Source: Serinus canaria
Taxonomy: Eukaryota; Chordata; Aves; Passeriformes; Fringillidae
Assembly (NCBI RefSeq): GCF_022539315.1
Contig: NC_066337.1
Span: 3,119,234-3,183,233 of the forward strand
Reading direction: 5' to 3'
DNA: 64,000 nt
Shown: positions 10,731 through 22,012 of the stretch, one piece after another
How positions within the stretch are numbered: the stretch's first letter is position 1
How the letters are laid out: the number at the start of each line of letters is the position of its first letter
Notes under the pieces: generated by a model
The model's input: the letters and a program-made list of their open reading frames with translations, nothing else
Told to the model about the DNA's origin: nothing
Database searches by the model: none
Made by a program: the position numbers and the translations under genes

Positions 10731-12645
10731 GGAGAATGAAGTCTTTTAAAGTTAACTGTAAGGTACTTATAATGAGGAACAAAACAAGCAGGGACAGCCT
10801 AAGGTTTCCTACACCAACATGACAATTTGTCCTAGACTGGTTCAAGGAACAAATTAAAAGACACAGCAGCCCCATGGGTCTTTTCCCACCTTTCCTTGTG
10901 CAAGCTGGCATCAAACACGATACATCTTTGCATGTGGCTCTATCTCTGTCACCCACTTATCCAGTTATTCCTCAAAAGCCCAAACTTACTCCAAGAGGTC
11001 TTTCAGGACTTCTCAGTTTTGGATGCATCACCTCTGCAGAGTCACTCTGGTTCTTGCCTAGCCATTCCCTCACATTTTTAGAGGTTATGGGTGCTTTAAG
11101 ATCACCCTCGATGAAGCAGCTTGAGTGTCCCTAAGCCAGGCTTGTGGCACCTAAAGACATTTGAGTTGCTGAGAGATCCTAGCAGCCCGCACAGGAGCCT
11201 CAGAGCAGTAGTAATAGAATAGTAATATCCAAATTAACCTTCAAATTATAGAGCTGACAGGGAAAATTATCCTAAAATAGTACAAGAGGCATCTTAGAGA
11301 AGGAGGGAATTGGCAATATGGACCTAAACCCCCTGACAAGCATCTGGCAGTGGTGGAGCTGAGGGGACCAAGCCAAAACTGGGCACCCAGAGCCGCATGT
11401 CTGAAGACACCACAGACATACCCATGGCAACAAGAAGAACAAGCACCTCCATATGTCTTCCCAACTGCAATTCCTTTCCAAAGAAAAGGACAACGTGGTA
11501 ACTGAGCACAGCAGGAAAATATATGGCTTTAATTTTTTCTCATTTGCCAAATGCTGGCGGGGTGTGGACAGTGGGTGCAGGGAAGGCTGGGAGTTGGGTT
11601 TGCTTTCTTCCTCCTGAGCTATATCTGCAAGTGAATAAGGTCCTTCGTGGTGACAGGACAGCTCTTTTGGATAGTTACTGCCCAGAGACCCTTCCAAAGC
11701 AAGCCCAGACCATGAAAGGGATGCATGGCAAAAATCAATGTATAAGTGAGTGGGTACATCTGGCACCCTCACTGCTTCCCTTCCCTCTTTTGAATCAATC
11801 CCTGTGTTTCTAGACACCAAACCCAGTTTCCATGTGGGTTAATAACGATGCCCCATGTCCCTTTTAGGATCCCATTACTGGGTATGCCAACATCCGGGCA
11901 GAGTAAACCTCATTGACTTTTCGTCCTGAGCATTGTAAGATTGGAAAAGTGGGAGAAATGAGGGAGGCTCATATTTCTAATACCAAAAGGAAGGAACAGG
12001 AGAAAGCCTTTGATGCCAGCAGCCAGCTGAGGGTTTTCACACACACATTGCTCCCAGGGACAAGGGAAAAGACAGCTCTGGAGAAGGAAGAAGCAGACAC
12101 CAGACCTCAGACTTAAAACAGACTCAAAGGCAACGTTTAAATGAGCATTTAGGGGTAAAACAACAGGGTAGGAGTTTCCCACGGGCTTCACCTGTGTCTG
12201 AGCCAGCTCTTACCAAGCCCACAGGCAGAGCCCTCACTGACACTGTGGTCACACACAGGTCATTGATGTGACCTTGCACTCCAGACTGGCATCACTCAGG
12301 GCATTTCACCTGAAGACTTAGGAAGGTCCATACAGGAGGGAAGGTGCTGCCAGCCAAATTTTGTTAATAGGAATGTCACATCATATGATTGGCTCTAGGG
12401 AGCTTAAGGAAAAGTTTCCCAAAGCAATGGCATCCTCCCAGGGCCCACGGGCAGGATGAAGGCAGGGATGCTCCTGCTGCTGAACCCAACACACAGCTGA
12501 CTGTTCCACCATCCATTTCAGGGGCAAAGCATCACTGCAAGGGGAAGTTTGGAGCAGTTTCAGCTGGAGCAAGGTGTGCTTTGCTTTAAACCCTCTTTCC
12601 CCACAGTGTGCCCGGGGCTGTGCTGTATGGAGGCCCGGCACTGCC
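10731..12645. other. Unique non-coding sequence
   Basis: No gene or repeat recognised. The minus-strand open frame at 11272-11820 (182 codons) lacks any domain or splice partner. A TC-repeat of about six units lies just upstream, near 10628-10640. Confidence 0.5.
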
Positions 12646-12960
12646 GGGATGGTGATTTGCAGTCTGCTCAGACACAGCCCTACATCACTTGGGAGAATGA
12701 ACCTACAGTTTTATAAACTATTTATTAGCCCTGTCCTGTAGCGCTACATCAATATGGCCATCGGTGAAGCAAGGCAGGAGCTATAAAAATACCATCTATC
12801 CAAAATAAGCTTCATAAAATCAAACAGAGGCCAGTACAGCCTAGGATGGGATTGTGGCTTGACATATAAAGGGCCTCTCAATCTTTGAGATAGACCATTA
12901 AAATCCTCAAGCCCTTTTGGTTCACAGAAGTCTAAAACAAAAGGGGAAAAATAATGACAC
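12646..12960. promoter_or_regulatory. Candidate conserved non-coding element
   Basis: AT-rich, repeat-free block with TTTTATAAACTATTTATTAGC, split by divergence from a CpG-retaining core (TAGCGCTACATCAATATGG, GGCCATCGGTG) and CTATAAAAATACCATC. The CTATAAAAATA word resembles a MEF2-type site, and ACATCAATATGG is homeobox-like. Inferred from motif content only. Confidence 0.33.
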
Positions 12961-13065
12961 CTTTTCTGGCAGAGCAGGAGAAGGCAGCAAGGCAGTCGTG
13001 CAATATCATTTGTTTCCACAGAAGCCAGATTACTCCCTCTTCCCAGCAAGAAAACTACCAGCTCC

Positions 13066-13110
13066 AAAAAAAAAAAAAAAAAAAGGTTAAAGAAAAAAAA
13101 AATAAAATAA
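13066..13110 (+). repeat. Poly(A)19 and A-rich tract
   Basis: Nineteen consecutive A residues (13066-13084), then GGTTAAAG, ten A residues and TAAAATAA. No retrotransposed gene body is recognisable immediately upstream, so this is annotated only as low-complexity sequence. Confidence 0.9.
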
Positions 13111-15587
13111 GTGTTTGTTTTCTTTTGCCTCCCCCACTCACAAGCTGCTTTTCAACAGGCAAAAAGTTTCTCCTCCGTGTGGCAGCAGTGATGTTCCCTG
13201 CTCGGCACGGGAGAGGCGGCGCAGGAGGGGGTGGGGGGAGGCACGGCTGGAGCACACCGATAGCCCAGCCCGCACTCCCCCCGGCTCCCGAGGCAGCGGG
13301 GTAAGGCAGAAGGCAGGTCAATACATTGTCAGAGATGATGATTAACATTTCCAGCCAGTGCTCCCTCAAACCACCTCTAAAACATGTCTTAATAAACTGC
13401 ATTGCAAATAGCCTTGTATTTCTACCTCGCTGCATCTGCCAGGGTGAGATAATACAGCGACCTCAGGAAAAGTGACACACAGGGAATGAGCTGCCAGGAG
13501 TTATACGACACCATGAGACCTGGCTCAGCACATCCAACCCTGGGTGGCTCTTGCTGTGGCTCACCCAAGCTTTTTGAGGCTCTGTAGGAAAAAAGGGGTA
13601 CTCTGTGAGCAAAGAAAATACCAGCTCGCAGAGGGTTTGGGGCTGAAAGGGTTTGAGGGAGAAAATCGCTCTCAATTGCTATTGAGTGTGAAAATCACTG
13701 TTCGAGAGAAATATTTCAAAGTCAGGCACGTGACAGTTTTTTTTTTGCAGAGGCAGGCACCATGCTTTGAAAGGTCAGAGGGAGGTGAGAGCAAGCACAA
13801 GCATCATTTTTCTGGAAACACAGCTCTGAAGCTTTCCAAAACTGTGTGATGGCAACAGGCTCGGTGACAGTTCCCAGCGCTGCTGAAATACTCGGCTGGA
13901 TGGAGCACGGCATGGCTCAGCATCACCTTCACCTTTCCAGGGGATTTTGAACCTCACACCTTGTTGCACTGCGATGCTCAACCCTGAGGGAGACAGTCAG
14001 AGCTGCCAATCCAAACTGCAGCCCAGTTCTCAAAGCAGTGAACTGGAAATGAAGCTCACACACCTTCACGCCCTTCCCCTGCTTATCAGCCTGCCTCAGT
14101 AACATCAAAAGAGAGAGGAAACAGCTTGGGTTGGACATGGGGTGAAAAAAAGAAGGAAAAGATTTGGGTTTACCTGACAAGTCACCTTCAACTGGGCAAG
14201 GATGTTTTACATCCCCGCTCTGGACCTTCAAGTACTTCAACATTAAGTAAATGCCACTTACCTAGGAGGGAAAAGAAGAAAAAGTTAAAGTTCACCAAGT
14301 ATTTTAACGTGACGTATTTTAAAAGTGATGGAATTTGTAATTCACTTGTAGACCGCAGGAAACACAAAGGGGAAAACTCCAGGTTTTAATAGACTTTTAT
14401 AAAGGTCAGCTTGAATGGCACAGGGTCACAAGGCCATCCTATGAGCTGTTTGTTTCCTTATTTTCCTCTCACAGTCTCAGCTTTTTCCAACCCCCCCTAC
14501 CCATGCCTGTAGAACAGGCCTCAGTTCAAGAGGCAAGAGCTGCCTCTCCCCATCCCAAAATTTAAATCCCTACAAAGAGGTGCTTCCTGCTCTTTCTTAC
14601 ATTGTTTTTCTCCCAACAACAAATTCACCCATCCTTGGTTAAGGTCTGACACCAACCTTTCCATTTCTGCAGTCTCAAACAGGCAATGCCACCAAATATT
14701 TCCAACATCAGCCCAAATTCCTTGCTCCATGGGAAAAAACTGCTCAGGACCCATCTTTCCCAAGCTCTAGCTGCAGGAATTCATCCTTCCAGGTGGGGAT
14801 GTCCTACCTGATCTCCAGCCCACTGGGCAAGACCACAGACATGGGATAAACACAACTGTTCATCCTTTCCTTCCAGAAAGACCAGTTTGACCTTCTCTAG
14901 GACAAAGAAATTCCATCTTTGCCAACCCCACTCAAAAAAATCTTCCTCATGGATACAATAAATACTAATTGGAGATAAATGAGAAGGCCTTCCCTTTTTT
15001 CCACAGGCATCTGGAAGCATGGAGAACCAAGCAAGGAGGCTGTGCCCATCCAGCTGTTGCTCCATAGGCTGTTGTAGGAATTGAGGATGATGGGATGGGG
15101 CACGTCTGGATAATGCATGGCTCTGTGTACTCTAAATGACTAAAAGGGTGCCTGGGGCTATGGACAGATGCTGCTAAAACACACAATTGAATAAATAAAT
15201 GGAAGGTAACGGAGAGGGGAGCGATGCCATGGGAGAGCAAGAGGCAGAGTTGTGTGCCAAGGTGTTAAAAAAACTCCCACAGAGCTGCCTAAACCTCTTC
15301 TGAGACTCCACTGCTACGTGTTTCAGATGCTGAGAAGATTGAACTAATAAAAAAGAAATGAGAGAACTGTCACTGCAGATTACATGGTATTTATTCCAAA
15401 ATCTGCTCATTATAGAAATTTGCAAGACAAATGGGTTTTTAGCAGGAAATGGCAGCTTTTCCTTAAGTGTATAAGGATGAACAGATCTGGTTGGGAGCTG
15501 AATCTTTCTCTCCCTTTTTTGAGCTACTCCAGCTCCAAGTTTTACCAACCACCCGAGAAATACTCATGAGGCTGGAAAAAAACCCAA
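13111..15587. other. Unique non-coding sequence
   Basis: No gene or repeat recognised. A GC-rich patch with several CpGs lies at 13200-13310 (GGCACGGGAGAGGCGGCGC, CCCGCACTCCCCCCGGC). The minus-strand open frame over it encodes a Pro/Ala-rich low-complexity peptide and is not credible. A T9 run lies at about 13738-13746. Confidence 0.5.
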
Positions 15588-15602
15588 TTTTTTTTTTTTT
15601 TT
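15588..15602 (+). repeat. Poly(T)15
   Basis: Fifteen consecutive T residues preceded by AAAAAAACCCAA. A simple homopolymer; no element body is recognised on either side. Confidence 0.95.
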
Positions 15603-15619
15603 AACATTCTCCACCAGCC

Positions 15620-16050
15620 TCTTCATAATCCTATAAGAAAGCGCGATTAAGAAATATTTGAAGCAAGAAAAGCTCATTTGGCCTAGAGAGTTTCTAGGCA
15701 GAGAGAGCTTCTCCTGCTCCTCAACAGCCTGCAATCGGCATTGCTAACGCTCCGGATCCTTCCTTCCTCGCAGGGAAAGCCCTTCACCAAGAAGAGTATT
15801 TGTGGTCAGGCTTTAATCCCCAGCCTTGATAAATGTTTAATTCCTGGGCCTGGCTTCGTATCTGAATATAGACTGGAGGTGCTTCGCATTCTGCCGTATC
15901 CGAGAGCTTCTAATGACATTTTGGCTTCTTTCCCAGTTAATTCCAAGTGCCTGAAACCCAAGCATCTCCCCTCTCTCCCTCCCCATCATGGATGCACATG
16001 CGGATATTTAACTGATAATATACAAAGCCAGAATATGTGGTTTTAAAACA
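15620..16050. promoter_or_regulatory. Candidate conserved non-coding element
   Basis: Repeat-free block with retained CpGs (AAGCGCGATTAAG, GCTAACGCTCCGGATCC, TTCGTATCTGAATA, CTTCGCATTCTGCCGTATCCG, split) and homeobox-type words (GATAAATGTTTAATTCC, CCAGTTAATTCC). The density of uncommon CpG-containing words argues for constraint. The 101-codon plus-strand frame at 15741-16046 has no recognisable domain. Confidence 0.35.
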
Positions 16051-16236
16051 AGTCTCTGCAGCAGAAACTCAAGAAGGGAGAAGAAGAAGGGGGAAAATAT
16101 GCCTTGAAATATTACAGAGTAGGAGCTGTCAAGTTGAAAAAGCTTCTACAAGGTTTTCAATGCCATAACTGTGTTATTTAGCTGGGGATGAGAATTTTCA
16201 GACACATCAACAGGAAAAAAGGGGTTTCAGGAGGGG

Positions 16237-16247
16237 AAAAAAAAAAA
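16237..16247 (+). repeat. Poly(A)11
   Basis: Eleven consecutive A residues immediately left of a candidate conserved element. Confidence 0.9.
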
Positions 16248-16254
16248 GAGAGGC

Positions 16255-16625
16255 GGCCTGTCTTATTTGCAGCTCTCCTTTGTTGGAAAGCAATTACAGC
16301 CTTACTCAATTTATGACCCAGAATGCACCCTAATCTACTTGTAAATGCGTCTTATTCACCACACAGCACTTTCAGATACAGCCAGGGTAAATAAACGGGA
16401 GATTGTTCCTACCTACATTGCGGCACAACTGTTAATTGTAACGCCCCATGAAACTTAATTATGCAAAGCAGAGTGGCGACACTGCAGCCATTAATGAGAT
16501 GTTTGATTCAAGAATAATTTGTTGTTTGGAGCCTCGGACTTGTTTTGCCTGTCCCTTCCACTGTGCTGCACTAATTCTCAATTCGTGCTTATTTTAATAG
16601 TGCGGCAGCAGGGCACAAAATGGCT
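16255..16625. promoter_or_regulatory. Candidate conserved enhancer-type element with POU/homeodomain sites
   Basis: One of the strongest regulatory-looking blocks in the window. It contains TCCTTTGTTGG (SOX-like), AAGCAATTACAGCC, CTGTTAATTGTAACGCC, a composite TAATTATGCAAAG at 16456-16468 that merges a homeodomain core with a POU octamer-like half, CATTAATGAG, and CTAATTCTCAATTCG. CpGs are scattered through it (AATGCGTC, AAACGGG, TTGCGGC, GGCGACAC, TGCGGCAGC). There is no repeat and no credible coding frame. Which gene it would regulate cannot be told from the window. Confidence 0.42.
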
Positions 16626-17039
16626 CGGCTGAGGCAGCAATGGGAGGGCTCCTGGTTGGAATCCCATTTTCCAAGTGTGCAGCAAGGCCCCACCATATGG
16701 GTTTCCCTCACTTCAACAAATTCAGCGGAAAGCCGGTGATGGGACACAAAACATTCTGCAGGTAAATGCTGGGAAGGCTACCAAGCCTCTTTTTAGACAA
16801 AGGAGTGACTAAAAGGAGGAAGGCCCAGCTTTGTCAGACCCCCAGAACCTCCCAAAGCCATGCTGGGATGGACACGGGTGCAGATCCCCTTCACCACACA
16901 CACAAACACCCACGGCATTGCTTCCAGCTCCTTTGCAACGGCTGGATCTGAGCAACACTTCAGGCTGAGCTATCGTGTTGCCTGCCTGGAAATAACATTT
17001 TAAAAACCACAAATAGAAGTCGAGAAGAGGTCGAAGAGA
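16626..17039. other. Unique non-coding sequence
   Basis: No gene or repeat recognised. A short ACACACAC run lies near 16898-16905. Confidence 0.5.
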
Positions 17040-17890
17040 CAAAGAAAAAGCTGACTTGGAGCAAAAAGTTGTAGTACACCCACTGATAAGGCAGGTGATA
17101 GATAGAGCTACAAGATGTTGCGTGGAGACTCTCCCTGCTGTTCTAAGAGACTTTCTCCCTAAATGGGGGAAGGAGATTGGTAGTCAGACCAAGGTCTATT
17201 ATTTAAGCCTCTGGTTATTGATAGAAACACGCTATCTTTTTAAATTTACAATCAAGCAAGCAATTCACTCTCTCCCATTTACAACAGCACAAGATGTTTG
17301 CTCATATCTGCCCTGGAGATACCAGAGTCTTTTCTCCTCTCGGCTCTCTCCCAAGCTCTGACTGCAGAAATCCTTCTGCTAACATCATCTCTGAGCTTTC
17401 CCCTCGTTTTTCTTACGGGTGACACGCTCTGCTCCCAACTCAGGCCGAGCACTGACCCACTTCTCCAGTTGGTTCCATTAATACCTGTGATTAGTAGGCC
17501 TTGGAGCCAACAGCCACCACCAGCCCATGAATCACCAAGATTTCTTCTCTTCCGTGGCACCAGCAAAAGGAAGGAGCCAGGGTACTTTATCTCTGATATA
17601 TCTGCTGGTGATAGGAAAGACATTGTTGGTCTACTGTAACTGTCTATTTTTTTCTTATAAATGTGACTCTTAAAATAGCAAGTCACGAAGAGGGTTTTAG
17701 ACATATGGGAGGCCCTTGGGAGCGGGGCCCTCATGACTGTGCGCGGTATTGATAGCGACGAGATAAAGAGGAGCCCGGCACACACCGAATCCCACCGACG
17801 CCTCTAATAAGATCAGGACAGATGACAAGGCACTCAACTGTGCCCCAGCAAGGTCATTACTGAGCATTAATAACAGAACCTTATTATGAA
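17040..17890. promoter_or_regulatory. Candidate conserved non-coding elements (two parts)
   Basis: The left part (17040-17290) is AT-rich, with TTATTTAAGCC and TTTTTAAATTTACAATC. The right part (17690-17885) keeps many CpGs in CpG-poor surroundings: GTGCGCGGTATTGATAGCGA, CGAGATAAAG, CACCGAATCCCACCGACGCC, then TCTAATAAGATC and GAGCATTAATAAC. GATA-like and homeobox-like words are present. A 168-codon minus-strand frame (17279-17785) covers part of this with no recognisable domain. Confidence 0.38.
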
Positions 17891-18054
17891 CAGATCACTC
17901 AGTGGTAGAGCCTTTCCCACCTTCGCTGCAAAGAAAGTCACGGCACCCCAGGCCCCAGAGCAGCAGGGTTTGGGTTTTGCTGCCACTCACCCAGGCTAAA
18001 TATGGCCAGGGGTGTCAAGCTGCCCCACGGGGCAAGTCTGTCTTCCCTAGAAAT

Positions 18055-18495
18055 GCTCATCATCGAACCACTGGGGGTGGAAAAGACCTCTGAGATCACG
18101 GAGTCCAACTGTTACCCCAGCCCTGCAAGGGCCAACACTAAAGCACGTCCCCAAGTGCCACATCCACGTCTCCTAAATCCCTCCAGGGATGGGGCTCCCC
18201 CCTGGGTAGACAGTTCAATGTTTGACAGCCCTTTTGGTGAAGACATCTTCTGTAATATCAAATTCAAACCTCCTCTCAAGACCGTCTATTCTTGTTCTGT
18301 CATTTGTTAATTGGGAAAACAGATCAATCCCCACCTAGCTCAAACCTCTATTGGGTAGTTGTTGAGAGCGAGGAAGCTTCCCCTGAGCCTTCCCAGCTCC
18401 CTCAGCCATTCCTCCCAGGACATGTGTTTCAGACCCTTCCCTGGTTCTGTTGTTCTTTGGACAAACTCCAGCACTTCACATCTTACTTAGTGTCT
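18055..18495 (-). mobile_element. CR1 LINE 3'-region fragment
   Basis: The plus strand matches the reverse complement of a CR1 3' region over about 440 bp. Landmarks are GGTGGAAAAGACCTCTGAGA, GAGTCCAACTGTTACCCC, CCAAGTGCCACATCCACGTC, CTCCAGGGATGGGGCTCC, CAATGTTTGACAGCCCTTTT and, further in, GGTAGTTGTTGAGAGCGA and CTCCCTCAGCCATTCCTCCC. It covers the 3' UTR and the end of the element only. The copy is diverged and 5'-truncated, so it is dead. Confidence 0.88.
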
Positions 18496-20279
18496 TTGTA
18501 TCTTACGTGAAAGTCATGACCAGCTACATGCACCAAATCAACTTTTAATATTCTCCTCCCCCCTTCCCTTGTGAGACCCCCTTGCATTCCAAACCAGCTC
18601 TTCCTGTGAAGATACTCCCACCAAAGCAGCAGCCAGCCCTGCTCTCCTCGGCCACAATATCCAGCAGCTGTTTTCCCTTTTCATCTTACACAGAGGAGAA
18701 GGTTCAGGTTCGTCTGATCCTCCATCCTTTGCCCCTTTTCCAATGTATTTTGGAGTCCAAGCCAGGGAGAACTAGCACCACCAGAAATCTGACCCAGGTT
18801 CTGCTGAAACTCTGAGTGAAATTATGCCAAGCCTACTGAATGGGTTTTGACTTCAAGAAAAATAAAAAGCATGTCTGGAGAAGAGTAAGATTTTTTTTCA
18901 AACAATTTGGCTCTTTTCCCCCCTACTGTCTGATATTTCATTTTGGGTGTTACTTTGATTTTATAGAAAAAATCAAAACCAATCTGACCCCAATTGTTCA
19001 GAAGTGCTATGAAAAAAATATCTGATATTCACAGAGCTGTGGTCCTATTGCCCTAATTCTCACCTTCTCTTATTCTGTAATTTCCTCCTTCGTAACGTGG
19101 TGACTGGAGCTGGGTGCAGTGTCTCAGACGTGCACTCAGCGAGGGCTGAGATATTATTGTTGATTTATGGGGGCTGGCTCTGCTTAGGGAGCAGTGATTT
19201 ACTTCAGTGTGTTTTCACAGCACTGCCATCTCTTTGGAGACAGATCTCACCCTCAGCTTCCCCACATCCAAGCACCTGGTGCTAAGCACTCGGTCACAGA
19301 TTGCTGAGACATTTCCCCATCTCTCCTCCTCTCTCCAGCTTTGTTTCCAGGAAGGTCATTACCACGTTTTTGCTCCTCTAGGGTTTAACAGCCCAATTAG
19401 GGGAGACAGCAACACTTCAGTAGGTGCTGGCCAGAGCATGGCCTTATTCCTGGAAACCAATTCTTCCTCAGACTTAAATATGGACCCAGTTTTAGATGTC
19501 ACTTATCTTCACAATGGAACAGGTCGGGAATTATTCTTCCCAGCTTTATCTGCTATTCAGCTCTGCCTTTTGTTGGTCTCCTTCTTTTGATGCTGTGAAA
19601 CAAGCAGGCCTTGCACACTAAGGTTTCCCTAAAGTTTTCCTTTTTTCCTCCTATGGGAGCAGGCAAACCCTGCACCCAAAATCCAGCCAAGTGACCATGC
19701 CAAGATGAAGCACACTGCTCCCTGGGCTGTTCTTCCAAGGAGAATTGTGTCTGCAAAACACTCCTGGGAGACAGGAAGAGGAATGGGAACAACAGTACAG
19801 CAGGACCTGGCCATAAATACTTGTTAAAAGGGCCTGTTATGGCTTTTCCTTCTGCAGTGGTTTTATACATACATAGATCAGTAAATACTGTAATAGAGGC
19901 AGTTTTCTGTACAACACATTTTGCTGCTATTTTGCAAGTGCAGATACATCAGTGCAGCATCAGGCTCTTAAAAATGCTCAGGAAAAGCTGCTCAGGAGAA
20001 GCTGCTGGTGCCATTACCCAGCACCCACACACCAGAACAACGAGCACTCCTCAGACTCGCATTTCTGCTGCAAAAGAGGGGAATCAAGACACTTTCCACA
20101 GCAGAGCTCGGGACTAAGTCTCCTATGGAGCAAGTCCCAACACCCCACTGGGAGACAGGAATCACGATCACCTCTTTGTTTCCCATCTCCCTTTTCATCC
20201 TCCCTTTGCCTCCGTTTCCCCCGCTGCAGGAATCCTTGAACGCCGGCTCCCTACCAGAGGTATTGAGAATCTGAACAAC
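18496..20279. other. Unique non-coding sequence, possibly with a second CR1 scrap
   Basis: No gene recognised. Positions 19100-19150 (GGAGCTGGGTGCAGTGTCTC, AGACGTGCACTCAGCGAGGG) faintly resemble the next inward portion of a CR1 3' region. The 18.1-kb copy may therefore continue after roughly 600 bp of intervening sequence. The rest holds no repeat or coding frame that I can support. Confidence 0.45.
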
Positions 20280-20575
20280 TGAGCAGCGTTCTGAGGGCCT
20301 TTGAAGGAGCTGTACAATGTGGGAACAGTGGTTCACGCCAAACAATAATGTGTCCTCGCTCGCGGTGCGGCCCCCGCGATGACTGTCCTCAGCACAACTG
20401 CCAACTCCACTCCCGGTGAAGGATCTTTATTATTAGTGATGAGCTAAGAAGCAGGGTGAATGCAGCTTGATTTTGCAGCTCCAGCACTTAGGGGAAAGAA
20501 CAAATTGTGTAAATCCGTAATCGGAACCCGGAGTAAGAATAAATGTGCAATCCCATCAGGTGACATCTTGCTTTA
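20280..20575. promoter_or_regulatory. Candidate conserved non-coding element with CpG core
   Basis: A CpG-dense core (CCTCGCTCGCGGTGCGGCCC, CCGCGATGAC) is flanked by AT-rich sequence with regulatory words: GCCAAACAATAATGTG, CTTTATTATTAGTGATGAGC, GTAAATCCGTAATCGG and GAATAAATGTGCAATCC. It is repeat-free. The combination of local CpGs and homeobox/SOX-like words is typical of developmental enhancers or a minor promoter. No exon or start site is evident. Confidence 0.38.
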
Positions 20576-20749
20576 GGTCCATGTTTTCATTGCTGCTTCC
20601 CACACCTCTCCTGTGAAAGAAGCACCAGCTCCTCTTCCCTCCCATAGCCCTTACCCTGTAATTTCTACCCTTTATATCCTCAAACATTCCCACATTCATT
20701 GTAAACTCCAACACTCTCTCTTAAGCCATTTCAGGCAGTTCCTCTGTGA

Positions 20750-21560
20750 TGCTCATAAGTATAAAATCTTTCAGTGATGGTTGCAAAAGGCGAAATCAAA
20801 TGACAGGTTGATTTAGTGCAGCTCTTACTAACAGCTTGCAGAAATTAGAAGTAAATAGGAGGTCAAACAGCTCGCAAGCAATTTGACATTGGCAATTGCA
20901 GCTTAGTTAGGCTCCTCTGGTAATAAAGAACCACCGTGTCTTTCCTTTACCTCAGTGCTCGGCAATAGAAAGGTCATTACCAGCTAAAGATACTGCAAGA
21001 ATAACACTTTAAACCTTTATTATTTTTAACAAGACACGGGTATTTTAAATAGTGTCTGTGCAATACACTTGCGGCATGCTACAATGACTGGAAATGGCTC
21101 AAAATAATAATAGAAAACCAAGTGAAATTGGAAACACAATATGTAACCATCCATGGTCCTTAAAGCTGTGTCAGTCAGTTAAGCAAGAACCATGCTTGGG
21201 CATAAGTGAGCATGAAATTTAATATAAACATCCTGAATGTTGTAGAGAAACAGATGAAATATGTAAACAAAATGCTAAAGTAAAATATACAATGAGCTTT
21301 GTATAAATAAACAATAAAGAAATAAGAAGATTAAAAAAAGCTGTCTTTATGATATATAGGATTGGTGGGAATGAACCCATTCTGCAATTGTCTGACTTCA
21401 GATACATTGGGGATGTTGATTATGCTTTTAATTCTCTTTCATCAAAAGTAGAGGTAATTAGGGACAAAATAATTCCAGTAAATGTCAACTGCTTAAGACT
21501 TGAGAAAACTCAGAAGAGGCAAAGTCATACACAAATATTTTGAAGTGAATAATAAATGAA
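20750..21560. promoter_or_regulatory. Candidate conserved AT-rich non-coding block
   Basis: About 800 bp of AT-rich, largely repeat-free sequence with AAATCAAATGACAGGTTGAT (TGACAG is a MEIS/TGIF-type core), GACATTGGCAATTGCAGC, CTGGTAATAAAG, TTTATTATTTTTAAC and CTTTTAATTCTC. A 64-codon plus-strand frame at 21349-21543 has no known relative. The middle (21220-21340) is simple AT-rich sequence and may not be constrained. Confidence 0.33.
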
Positions 21561-21699
21561 TTGTGAGCTCTAAACAATTATTTTTTGAAGTATCCCTAAC
21601 GTAAACTAACCAGATGTCCTGGGTGAAGAGGGTGAGAAATTGCCTTGACAGGCCACTAATTCCTTCACTGCAGATCCCTTCTGTGAAGTGGGGATTATC

Positions 21700-21722
21700 A
21701 AAATAAATAAATAAACAAATGA
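21700..21722 (+). repeat. AAAT-type microsatellite
   Basis: Short tandem AAAT run (about four units, ATAAATAAATAAACAAAT) at 21700-21720. Confidence 0.8.
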
Positions 21723-21955
21723 AAGCAAACACAAGAGACACAACATGGCTTAAAAAGCCAGAGAAGGCCAGTGCAGTTATTATAAACAACTGCAGTCCTC
21801 AAAACATTCCTGAAAGTTCCTATCTGAACTTCAGTACCTGTTTCAAATGGGAAAACAACATCCCTGGCTTTTCAGACCCACCCATCCCTCATTTAGAGAG
21901 GTGTGTCCCCAAAACAGTGACAGCATCACTAAGTCCAACTTGGTTCCCGACTTCC

Positions 21956-22012
21956 CCACACCTCAGTTTCCCACCTCTCTAAAGGGAATAATAACAGGGC
22001 CCCATTTCCCGA
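21956..22012 (-). repeat. MIR-like SINE fragment
   Basis: The plus strand reads CACACCTCAGTTTCCCACCT, then CTCTAAAGGGAATAATAACA and GGGCCCCATTTCCC. This matches the reverse complement of the MIR/CORE-SINE segment 'cctcagtttcc.catctgtaaaatgggaataata'. It is a short isolated piece. Confidence 0.5.

Noticed and set aside
13066..13110. Tail of a processed pseudogene
   Set aside because: The A-run is long, but the sequence to its left shows no degraded coding frame and no target-site duplication that I can identify.
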